The position numbers and the translations under genes were made by a program. From Sphingomonas sp. CL5.1 (GTDB lineage Bacteria > Pseudomonadota > Alphaproteobacteria > Sphingomonadales > Sphingomonadaceae), in the NCBI RefSeq assembly GCF_013344685.1, contig NZ_CP050137.1, positions 682,001-746,000 on the forward strand: a DNA stretch of 64,000 bases, given 5' to 3'. The notes under the pieces were generated by a model. It saw nothing but the letters and a program-made list of their open reading frames with translations, did no database searches and was not told the origin of the DNA. Below, in pieces: positions 52,737-59,535 of this stretch. The number at the start of each line of letters is the position of its first letter. The first letter of the stretch is position 1.

Positions 52737-54803
52737 TCACTGCCCCCGGTCGTCGGCCGGGGGCTTGTGCACCGGCGCGGCCTGCGTCTCCCGCGCGCGC
52801 TGGCGGAGATAGTTCATGATCGCGCGCAACTCGCGGTCGGAAAGCTCGCCGAACTTCGGCATCCCGCGCGACACCAGGATTCCGCCGCGCACCACCTGCT
52901 CGAAGCCCGCGAAGTCGAGCGGCACCGGCGAGCGGCGCAGGTCCGGTGCCGCGCCGCCGGACAGCGCATTCGCGCCATGGCAGGTCGCGCAACGCTCGGC
53001 ATAAGGCTCCGCCCCCTCCTTCGCCAGCGCGGCGTCAAACGGGAAGGCGTGGTCGTCGGGGAAGGAACGGTCCACCGGCGGCGGCGCGGGCAATCTGTCC
53101 TTGCCGTCCAGCGCGAAGGCGAGCACGCGCCAGCCACGCTCGCGATAGTCCCATTCCGGGCCGTAGCCCTGCGCGGTGGGGAAGCGCGATCCGGCGATGA
53201 CGGCGATATATTGCTTGCCGCGCGCGCGATAGGTGATCGGCTGCGCCATCACCGCGGTCTGCGCGTCGAACGACCAGAGCTGCCGCCCGGTGTCGGCCGC
53301 GAGGATGGTGAACTGCCCGCTGCCGCGCCCCTCGATCAGCAGGTTGCCGGCGGTGGTCGCGGTGCCGCCGCCGCCGCGCACGCCCTGCAACGGGATGCGC
53401 CACGCCTCGCGCTGCTTAACCGGGTCCCACGCGAGCAGGAACGAGGTCGGCGTGCGCGGCTTGAGATCGGGCGGGGCCACGCCAATGCCGTTGCTGATCC
53501 GCTGGCCGGAAAGGAACTTCCAGTCGGCGAGCCTGCCCGGCGGATCGACATAGACCCGCCCCTGATCCATCGCCGGGATATAGGCGAGCCCGGTCGCCGG
53601 GTTGAAGCTCATCGCCTCGATATTGTGCGCCCCGAACGGCGAGGGATAGACGATCGCCGCCTTTCCGCCGGGGAAGCGCGCGGCGGGATTCTCGATCGGG
53701 CGGCCGGTCTTGGGATCGATGCCCTTCGCCCAGTTCACCGGCACGTAGTTCTTCGCCGAGATCAGCTTCCCGTCGCGCCGGTCGATCACGTAGAAGAAGC
53801 CGTTCTTCGGCGCGTGGAGGATCACCGGACGCGTCTCGCCGCCGATCTTCAGGTCGGCCAGCTCGATATCCATGTCGGAATTGAAGTCCCAGGTCTCGCC
53901 GGGATTGGTCTGGTAGTGCCAGATATAGTCGCCGGTGTCGGCGTCCAGCGCGACGATCGAGCAGACGAACAGATTGTCGCCGCCGCCCGGCGAGCGGATC
54001 TTCCGGTTCCACGGCGTGCCGTTGCCGGTGCCGATATAGAGCCGGTTCAATTCGGGGTCATAGGCCATGGCGTTCCACACCGTGGCCCCGCCGCCATATT
54101 TCCACCATTCGCCGGTCCAGGTCTTCGCGGCCATCGCCATGGCCTTGTTCTCGAAGTCCTGCTTCGGGTCGCCCGGCACGGTGTAGAAGCGCCACGCCTG
54201 CTTGCCGCTCGCCTGTTCGTAGGCGGTGACATAGCCGCGCACCGGCGCGTAATCCGCGCCGCCGTGGCCGACGACCACCTTGTCCTTGTAGACCCACGGC
54301 GCGCCGGAGATGTAGCGCCCGTCGTTCGGCCCCTCGGTGGTCTGCACCTCCCAGTCGAGCTTGCCGGTCTTTGCGTCGAGCGCGATCAGCCGGCCGTCCA
54401 TCGTGCCGGTGAAGATGCGGCCATTGGCGTAAGCGATGCCCCGGCTGCCCCATGCGCCGCGCAACTTGTCCCCCGCCTGCTCGCGGGCGTGGGAATCATA
54501 GGTCCACAGAAGCTTGCCCGTCGCCGCGTCAAGCGCGTGGACGAAGCTCGCCCCGGCGGCGAAATACAGCACGCCATCGACCGCGACCGGCGCGGTGAGG
54601 CTCGATCCGCCAATGTCGATATCATAATGCCACGCGAGGCCGAGCCGCCCGACATTGCCGGCGTTGATCTCGTCGAGCGGGCTGTAATGCGTCGTGCCCG
54701 GCCCGTCGTAATCCGGCCAGTCGTCGCCATTCGGCCCCTTCGGGCCGTGGCCGCATCCGGCCAGCGCGAGCGCGAGGGCCGAAGCCAGTGCAAGACGCCG
54801 CAT
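52737..54803 (-). CDS. PQQ-dependent quinohaemoprotein dehydrogenase, lipoprotein form
   Basis: The ATG at 54803 with GGAGG gives 688 residues. The first 17 residues end in a lipobox (LALALAGC, Cys17 followed by Gly), so it is a predicted outer-membrane lipoprotein. It shows the same unusual features as the enzyme at 49881: GAWGSRG (116-122) where the vicinal cysteines should be, and GGADYAP for the GAE ligand. PWN and WDFNSDMD segments suggest a calcium enzyme. A C-terminal CATCH heme motif is followed by SRGMPKFGELSD with a probable Met ligand. It is the last gene of the operon that begins at 59397. Confidence 0.9.
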   Translation of the reverse strand: MRRLALASALALALAGCGHGPKGPNGDDWPDYDGPGTTHYSPLDEINAGNVGRLGLAWHYDIDIGGSSLTAPVAVDGVLYFAAGASFVHALDAATGKLLWTYDSHAREQAGDKLRGAWGSRGIAYANGRIFTGTMDGRLIALDAKTGKLDWEVQTTEGPNDGRYISGAPWVYKDKVVVGHGGADYAPVRGYVTAYEQASGKQAWRFYTVPGDPKQDFENKAMAMAAKTWTGEWWKYGGGATVWNAMAYDPELNRLYIGTGNGTPWNRKIRSPGGGDNLFVCSIVALDADTGDYIWHYQTNPGETWDFNSDMDIELADLKIGGETRPVILHAPKNGFFYVIDRRDGKLISAKNYVPVNWAKGIDPKTGRPIENPAARFPGGKAAIVYPSPFGAHNIEAMSFNPATGLAYIPAMDQGRVYVDPPGRLADWKFLSGQRISNGIGVAPPDLKPRTPTSFLLAWDPVKQREAWRIPLQGVRGGGGTATTAGNLLIEGRGSGQFTILAADTGRQLWSFDAQTAVMAQPITYRARGKQYIAVIAGSRFPTAQGYGPEWDYRERGWRVLAFALDGKDRLPAPPPVDRSFPDDHAFPFDAALAKEGAEPYAERCATCHGANALSGGAAPDLRRSPVPLDFAGFEQVVRGGILVSRGMPKFGELSDRELRAIMNYLRQRARETQAAPVHKPPADDRGQ

Positions 54804-54814
54804 CACCCGCCTCC

Positions 54815-56350
54815 TCAGCCGCCGATCGTCCGGTCGCCCGGCCAGTAGCGCTGGCGGAGCTGCTTCTTGTTGATCTTGCCCATCGCGTTGCGGCCGATGT
54901 CGTCGACGAAATCGTAGCTGCGCGGGCATTTGAACCCGGCGAGCGCCTCGCGGCAGAAACGGTCCAGCTCCGCCGCGTCCGGCGGGCTGGCCGGATCGCG
55001 CGCGATGACCAGCGCCTTCACCTCTTCGCCCATCTCGCTGTTCGGCGCGGCGAGCACGGCGACGTCCGCCACCTCCGGGTGACGGATCAGCACCTGTTCC
55101 GCCTCGGCCGGATAGATGTTCACCCCGCCCGAGACGATCATGTCGGAGACGCGATCGGTGATGAAGAGATAGCCCGCCTCATCGACATAGCCGACCTCGC
55201 CCAGGGTGAAGACGCCCGGCGCGATATGTGCGGCGGCGGTCTTTTCCGGATCGCCCTCATAGACGATCCCCCGCCCGGTGCTGTCGCGGAAATAGACCTG
55301 CCCCTCCTGATTGGGGCCAAGTTCCTTCCCGTCCTCGCCGAGGATGACGGTGGCATAGGGCGGCAGCGCCCTGCCGACCGAGCCGGGCCGCTCCAGCCAT
55401 TCGGGCGAGGTGATGAAGGTGGTCGATCCGGCCTCGGTGCCGCCATAGGCCTCGACCAGCACCGGCCCGAACCAGTCGATCATCGCCTTCTTCACGTCGC
55501 GCGGGCAGGCCGCGCCGGTATGCGCGAGCCGCTGCATCGAGGAGACATCGTACTTCGCCTTCACCGCGTCGGGCAGCGCGAGCAGGCGCTGGAAATGCGT
55601 CGGCACCATCACCGATCCGGCGACCTTGTGCCGCTCGATCAGCGCCAGCGCCCGTTCCGCGTCGAAATGGCCCATCACCACCAGCGCCGATCCGGCGAAG
55701 ACGTTGCGCGCCATGCCGAGCGGCCCGGTGTGGTAGAGCGGCCCCACCGCGATCCCCGGCGAGGGCGTGCGGCGCGGGCGGACGATCGCGGCGAACCCGG
55801 CCACCGTCGCCGCCTCGGGGAAATATTGCGGCGGCGTCTGCGTCGCCTTGGGCGTGCCGGTGGTGCCGGAGGTGTAATGGAGGTGCGGCAGCGGCTTCAC
55901 CGACGCATCCGGCTCCGCATCGGAAGCGGCGGCGAGCCAGTCCTCCCATGCGGTCAGCCCGTCGCGTGGTTCGCAACGCCAGCCGATCACCGTGTCGAGG
56001 CCCACCGCGCGGGCCGCCTCGAGGCCGGTCGCCGCCGTCTCCGGCCCGACGAACAGCACCGAGGCGCCCGAATCGCGCAGGATATATTCAAGCTCGCCGG
56101 CGGTGAGGTGATAGCTCACCGGCACGGTCGAGACGCCCGCCTCCAGCCCCGCGACATAGGCGATCACCGTCTCCGCGCTGTTGGGCGCGAACACCGCCGC
56201 GCGGCGCGTGGCGTCGACCGCGCGCGACAGCGCGTTGGCGGCGCGGTTGAGGATCGGGTCGAGCCGGTGCCAGCTATATTCCACCCGCTCGTCGACCAGC
56301 GCGAGCGCGTCGCGCTGATCCGGGGCGACGGAGAGCAACGTCTGCGACAT
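54815..56350 (-). CDS. Acyl-CoA synthetase (fatty-acid-CoA ligase type, AMP-forming)
   Basis: The 511-residue protein starts [36 protein letters not shown] motifs are HYTSGTTGTPKATQTP, EAYGGTEAGSTTF and VNIYPAEAEQVLIRHPEVADVAVLAAP; the late Lys is in NAMGKINKKQLRQRYWPGD. It should activate a carboxylic acid to its CoA ester using ATP. The start overlaps the acyl-CoA dehydrogenase stop (ATGA). In levulinate catabolism the equivalent role is played by LvaE. Confidence 0.93.
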   Translation of the reverse strand: MSQTLLSVAPDQRDALALVDERVEYSWHRLDPILNRAANALSRAVDATRRAAVFAPNSAETVIAYVAGLEAGVSTVPVSYHLTAGELEYILRDSGASVLFVGPETAATGLEAARAVGLDTVIGWRCEPRDGLTAWEDWLAAASDAEPDASVKPLPHLHYTSGTTGTPKATQTPPQYFPEAATVAGFAAIVRPRRTPSPGIAVGPLYHTGPLGMARNVFAGSALVVMGHFDAERALALIERHKVAGSVMVPTHFQRLLALPDAVKAKYDVSSMQRLAHTGAACPRDVKKAMIDWFGPVLVEAYGGTEAGSTTFITSPEWLERPGSVGRALPPYATVILGEDGKELGPNQEGQVYFRDSTGRGIVYEGDPEKTAAAHIAPGVFTLGEVGYVDEAGYLFITDRVSDMIVSGGVNIYPAEAEQVLIRHPEVADVAVLAAPNSEMGEEVKALVIARDPASPPDAAELDRFCREALAGFKCPRSYDFVDDIGRNAMGKINKKQLRQRYWPGDRTIGG

Positions 56351-57573
56351 CAGCGCGCTCCTGCATATTCGGCGACCTTGAGCTTGCCGAGCTGCGACAT
56401 GTGCACCTCGTCCGGCCCGTCGGCCATGCGCAGGTAGCGCGCGGTGCCGAAGATCGTGGCGAGCGGGTAATCGCGGCTGAAGCCGATCGCGCCGTGGACC
56501 TGCATCGCCCGGTCGGCGACCGTCTGCGCCATGCGCGGGGCGACAATCTTGATCGCGGCGATCAGATCCTTCGCCGCCTTGTTGCCGACCCGGTCCATCG
56601 CATCGGCCGCCTTCAGCGTCAGCAGCCGCGCCTGCTCGATCTCGCAGAACGACAGCGCGATATCCTGCCGCACGGAGGACTGGTCGGCGAGCTTGCGCCC
56701 GAACGCGACGCGCTCGTCGGCGCGCCTGCACATCAGCTCCAGCGCGCGCTGCGCCATGCCGATCAGGCGCATGCAATGGTGGATGCGCCCCGGCCCGAGC
56801 CGGCCCTGCGCGATCTCGAACCCGCGCCCCTCGCCGAGCAGCAGGTTCTCCTTCGGCACGCGGACGTTCGTGAACTGGATCTCGCAATGGCCGCCCGGCG
56901 AATGCAGCGCTTCCAGCACGTGCAGCGGGCGGATCACCTCGATGCCGGGCGTGTCGGCCGGGATGATGATCTGCGAATGCTGCTGGTGGCGCGGCTTGTC
57001 GGCATTGGGCGTCTTGCCGAGCAGGATATAGACCTTGCAGCGTGGGTCCATCGCGCTGGAAATCCACCATTTGCGGCCGTTGACGACGTAATCGTCGCCG
57101 TCGGGAACGATCGTCGCCTCGATATTGGTCGCGTCGGACGAGGCGACGTCCGGCTCGGTCATCACATAAGCGGAGCGGATCTCGCCGGCGAGCAGCGGCT
57201 TGAGCCATTTCTCCCGCTGCTCGGGCGTGCCGTATTTGGCGAGTATCTCCATGTTGCCGGTGTCGGGCGCGGCGCAGTTGAAATATTCCGACGCGCCCAG
57301 CACGCGCCCCATCAGCTCGGCCAGCGGGGCGTATTCGAGGTTGGTGAGGCCGGGCGAGAACTCGCCATATTCGTGCGGCAGGAACAGGTTCCACAGCCCT
57401 TCCGCCTTCGCCTTCGCCTTCAGCGCCTCCGTTCCCGGCCACGGCTGCCACAGGGTCGCGGGATCGTGGAGGAAATGGTCGCGCTCCGCCTCGATCGGAT
57501 AGACGTTGTCCCGCATGAAGGCATCGACCCGCTCGCGCAGGGCCTGCACCTTGGGGCTATATTGGAAGTCCAT
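56350..57573 (-). CDS. Acyl-CoA dehydrogenase family protein (ACAD10/11- and LvaC-like)
   Basis: The 407-residue protein has the ACAD10/11-type motifs [51 protein letters not shown] and [34 protein letters not shown]. In ACAD10/11 and in LvaC of Pseudomonas putida this type of dehydrogenase acts with an APH-type kinase: the kinase phosphorylates the 4-hydroxyl of a hydroxyacyl-CoA and the dehydrogenase eliminates phosphate to an enoyl-CoA. The gene for an APH kinase is two genes upstream in this operon. The exact acyl substrate is unknown. Confidence 0.92.
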   Translation of the reverse strand: MDFQYSPKVQALRERVDAFMRDNVYPIEAERDHFLHDPATLWQPWPGTEALKAKAKAEGLWNLFLPHEYGEFSPGLTNLEYAPLAELMGRVLGASEYFNCAAPDTGNMEILAKYGTPEQREKWLKPLLAGEIRSAYVMTEPDVASSDATNIEATIVPDGDDYVVNGRKWWISSAMDPRCKVYILLGKTPNADKPRHQQHSQIIIPADTPGIEVIRPLHVLEALHSPGGHCEIQFTNVRVPKENLLLGEGRGFEIAQGRLGPGRIHHCMRLIGMAQRALELMCRRADERVAFGRKLADQSSVRQDIALSFCEIEQARLLTLKAADAMDRVGNKAAKDLIAAIKIVAPRMAQTVADRAMQVHGAIGFSRDYPLATIFGTARYLRMADGPDEVHMSQLGKLKVAEYAGAR

Positions 57574-57592
57574 CGCCTGTCCTCTCGCAATC

Positions 57593-58333
57593 CTAAAGCG
57601 TGACGCCGCCATCGACGACGAGCGTCTGGCCGCACATGAAGCCGGCCAGCGGCGAGGCGAGGAACAGCGCGACATTGGCCATGTCCTCCACCGTGCCGAA
57701 ACGGCCGAGCGGGATGCGGGAGAGCGCGCCGGCGCGGCGCTCCGCATTGTCCATCGTCACCTTGGTCATCTTGGTATCGACCAGGCTAGGCGCGATGCCG
57801 TTGACCCGGATGCCGGCCCCCGCCCAGGCCAACGCCAGCGTGCGGACGAGCTGCACCGCGGCCGCCTTGGACGCGGCATAAGCGGGGTTGCCGAACGTCG
57901 CCTTGAACGCGCCGATCGAGCTGATGACGATCACGCTGCCCTTCGCCTCGGCCAGCGCGTCGTGGAAACGCTGCGAAATCTGCATCACGCTGGCGACGTT
58001 CACCGCCATCACCTTGTCGAAGCCGGCGCGCTCGAACTCCTGCCTCTTGTAGAGCACCATGCCCTGCGAATGGACCAGCACGTCCAGCCCGTCCGGGAAG
58101 GGATCGGGCGCGGCGGCGATCGCGGCGGGGTCGGCAACGTCGACCTGCGTATAGCCGAGGCCAGCGAGGTCCGATCCTTCGGCCGCGTCATAATCGTCCG
58201 GGCCGGCGCGCGTACCCCAGACATGGACCCGCGCGCCCTTCGCGCGGAACGCCTGCGCGATGCCGTTGCCGATCCCGCTCGATCCGCCGACCACCAGCAC
58301 GCGCTTGCCGCTGAAATCGAGTTCGCCCGTCAT
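57593..58333 (-). CDS. Short-chain dehydrogenase
   Basis: The 246-residue SDR has [11 protein letters not shown] for NAD(P) binding, VHSQGM in place of the usual NNAG motif, the serine pair VISSIG and YAASKAAA (YxxxK). In the levulinate pathway LvaD reduces the 4-oxo group; an SDR between kinase and dehydrogenase genes here suggests a similar 4-oxo/4-hydroxy step. It overlaps the kinase stop (ATGA) and is followed by the dehydrogenase gene. Confidence 0.9.
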   Translation of the reverse strand: MTGELDFSGKRVLVVGGSSGIGNGIAQAFRAKGARVHVWGTRAGPDDYDAAEGSDLAGLGYTQVDVADPAAIAAAPDPFPDGLDVLVHSQGMVLYKRQEFERAGFDKVMAVNVASVMQISQRFHDALAEAKGSVIVISSIGAFKATFGNPAYAASKAAAVQLVRTLALAWAGAGIRVNGIAPSLVDTKMTKVTMDNAERRAGALSRIPLGRFGTVEDMANVALFLASPLAGFMCGQTLVVDGGVTL

Positions 58334-59397
58334 GCCTGCTCCCTTTCGACGCGGAAAGCGCCCTCGTTTATCCAGCGCCCGGCGCGCGCCAGCAGCCAGC
58401 GGCTGCGCGCATGGAGCCGATCGCCCACGTCGCGCGCCGCCTTGCCGGCGCAGGCGCGCGCATAGGTCCCTTCCAGCAGGATCGCGAACTTGTAGCAGGC
58501 GAACACGGCGTACCAGTCCATCCGCGCCAGCGAGCGGCGCGAGCGCGCGGCATAATGCGCGACCAGCTCCGCGCCGGTCGGGAAGCCGTTCCACGGCGCG
58601 ATGTCGAGCATCCCGCCGTCCGCTTCCTCCGGCCAGGTCGACAGCATCCAGCCGAGATCGATCAGCGGGTCGCCGATCGTCGCCAGCTCCCAGTCGATGA
58701 TCGCGGCAAGCTCCGGCGCGTCATGGCGGTACATGACGTTGGCGAGATGATAGTCGCCGTGGAGGATGCCGGCGGTGAAGCTGGCGGGGCGGTTGGCCTC
58801 CAGCCAGCGGGCGACGCCGGCGACGTCGCCCAGCTCGTCGCGCCCCGGCCAGCCGGCCAGTTCGCCATAGCTGTCGAGCTGCGCCTGCCAGCGCGCGACC
58901 TGCCGCTCGAGGAAGCCCTCCACCTTGCCGAAATCGCCAAGCCCGGCAGCGACATGATCGACCGCGTGGAGCGCCGCCAGCCCCTCGACCAACGCGAAGC
59001 CCATGCGGCGCTGGGCCGCCGCGCCGTGGTGGCTTTCGGGCAGGCCGTTGACCGGATTGAACCCGTCGACCGGCTCCATGAGATAGAAAGCCGCGCCCAG
59101 CACATGTTCGTCGCCGCAGGCGGCGATCAGCGCGGGATGCGGCACGTCGCTGCCGGCCAGCGCGCCCAGCACGCGCGCCTCGCGCCGCATCGTCTCGTTG
59201 CTGTTGGCGCGCAGGTGGAGCGGCGGGCGGCGCAGCACGAAGGCGCGGCCGCCGCGCTCGAATCGCGCCAGCACGTTCTGGCTGCCGCCGGAGAGAAGCT
59301 CCAGCCGCTCGATCGGGCCGGCCGAAAGCCCCTCTCCATCCATCCATGCCGTCAGCGCGGCCTTGTCGACCCCGGCGGCTTCGCGTTCCTCGCCCAT
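58330..59397 (-). CDS. APH-family kinase, probably acting on 4-hydroxyacyl-CoA (LvaA/ACAD10-11-kinase-like)
   Basis: The 355-residue protein kinase-like fold has the catalytic loop LHGDYHLANVMY (H213, D215, N220) and the metal-binding IIDWELATIGDPLIDLGW (D235, E237). It starts MGEEREAAGVDKAALTAWMDG. It is of the ACAD10/11-associated APH group, not the antibiotic type. First gene of the operon kinase-SDR-acyl-CoA dehydrogenase-acyl-CoA synthetase-PQQ dehydrogenase, with all but one boundary overlapping or within 20 bases. Substrate inferred from LvaA. Confidence 0.9.
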   Translation of the reverse strand: MGEEREAAGVDKAALTAWMDGEGLSAGPIERLELLSGGSQNVLARFERGGRAFVLRRPPLHLRANSNETMRREARVLGALAGSDVPHPALIAACGDEHVLGAAFYLMEPVDGFNPVNGLPESHHGAAAQRRMGFALVEGLAALHAVDHVAAGLGDFGKVEGFLERQVARWQAQLDSYGELAGWPGRDELGDVAGVARWLEANRPASFTAGILHGDYHLANVMYRHDAPELAAIIDWELATIGDPLIDLGWMLSTWPEEADGGMLDIAPWNGFPTGAELVAHYAARSRRSLARMDWYAVFACYKFAILLEGTYARACAGKAARDVGDRLHARSRWLLARAGRWINEGAFRVEREQA

Positions 59398-59408
59398 GTC
59401 ACACCTGA

Positions 59409-59425
59409 TTAAATCGCTTGGATAA
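59409..59425. promoter_or_regulatory. Second shared motif, copy 2 (TTAAATCGCTTGGATAA)
   Basis: Matches the element at 40697-40713 except in the 3-base core. It lies 12 bases in front of the kinase start and overlaps the proposed -10 hexamer of its promoter (CATTAT on the minus strand, 59422-59427). Confidence 0.5.
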
Positions 59426-59440
59426 TGCCCTTGACGTTTC

Positions 59441-59459
59441 TGCATTGCAATGCAATTTT
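59441..59459 (+). promoter_or_regulatory. Operator copy k (TGCAT-TGCA-ATGCA-ATTTT), 14-bp perfect palindrome
   Basis: TGCATTGCAATGCA is a perfect 14-base palindrome followed by ATTTT. The minus-strand promoter of the kinase operon, TTGCAA (59445-59450) to CATTAT (59422-59427) with 17 bases between, has its -35 inside it. The element is also about 80 bases upstream of the F420 operon start on the plus strand. Confidence 0.7.
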
Positions 59460-59535
59460 TAGCCCGCCACGCAATGTCGGAAAATGTGGCGGACAAGGGC
59501 ATGGCGGGGCACTAGAAACCCCGTTCGGCAATCTG

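Noticed and set aside
52767..54848. A long plus-strand frame antisense to the second PQQ dehydrogenase
   Set aside because: It is arginine-rich with no domain; the minus strand encodes clear PQQ blades, heme motif and lipobox.
54815..59397. Calling the kinase operon a levulinate pathway outright
   Set aside because: LvaB and the downstream lva genes are missing and a PQQ dehydrogenase is fused into the operon, so only the module, not the substrate, is claimed.
59425..59535. An in-frame upstream extension of the FO synthase starting at ATG 59425
   Set aside because: It covers both operators and the kinase promoter, and the residues (MPLTFLHCNAIFSPP) are not like FO synthase N-termini.
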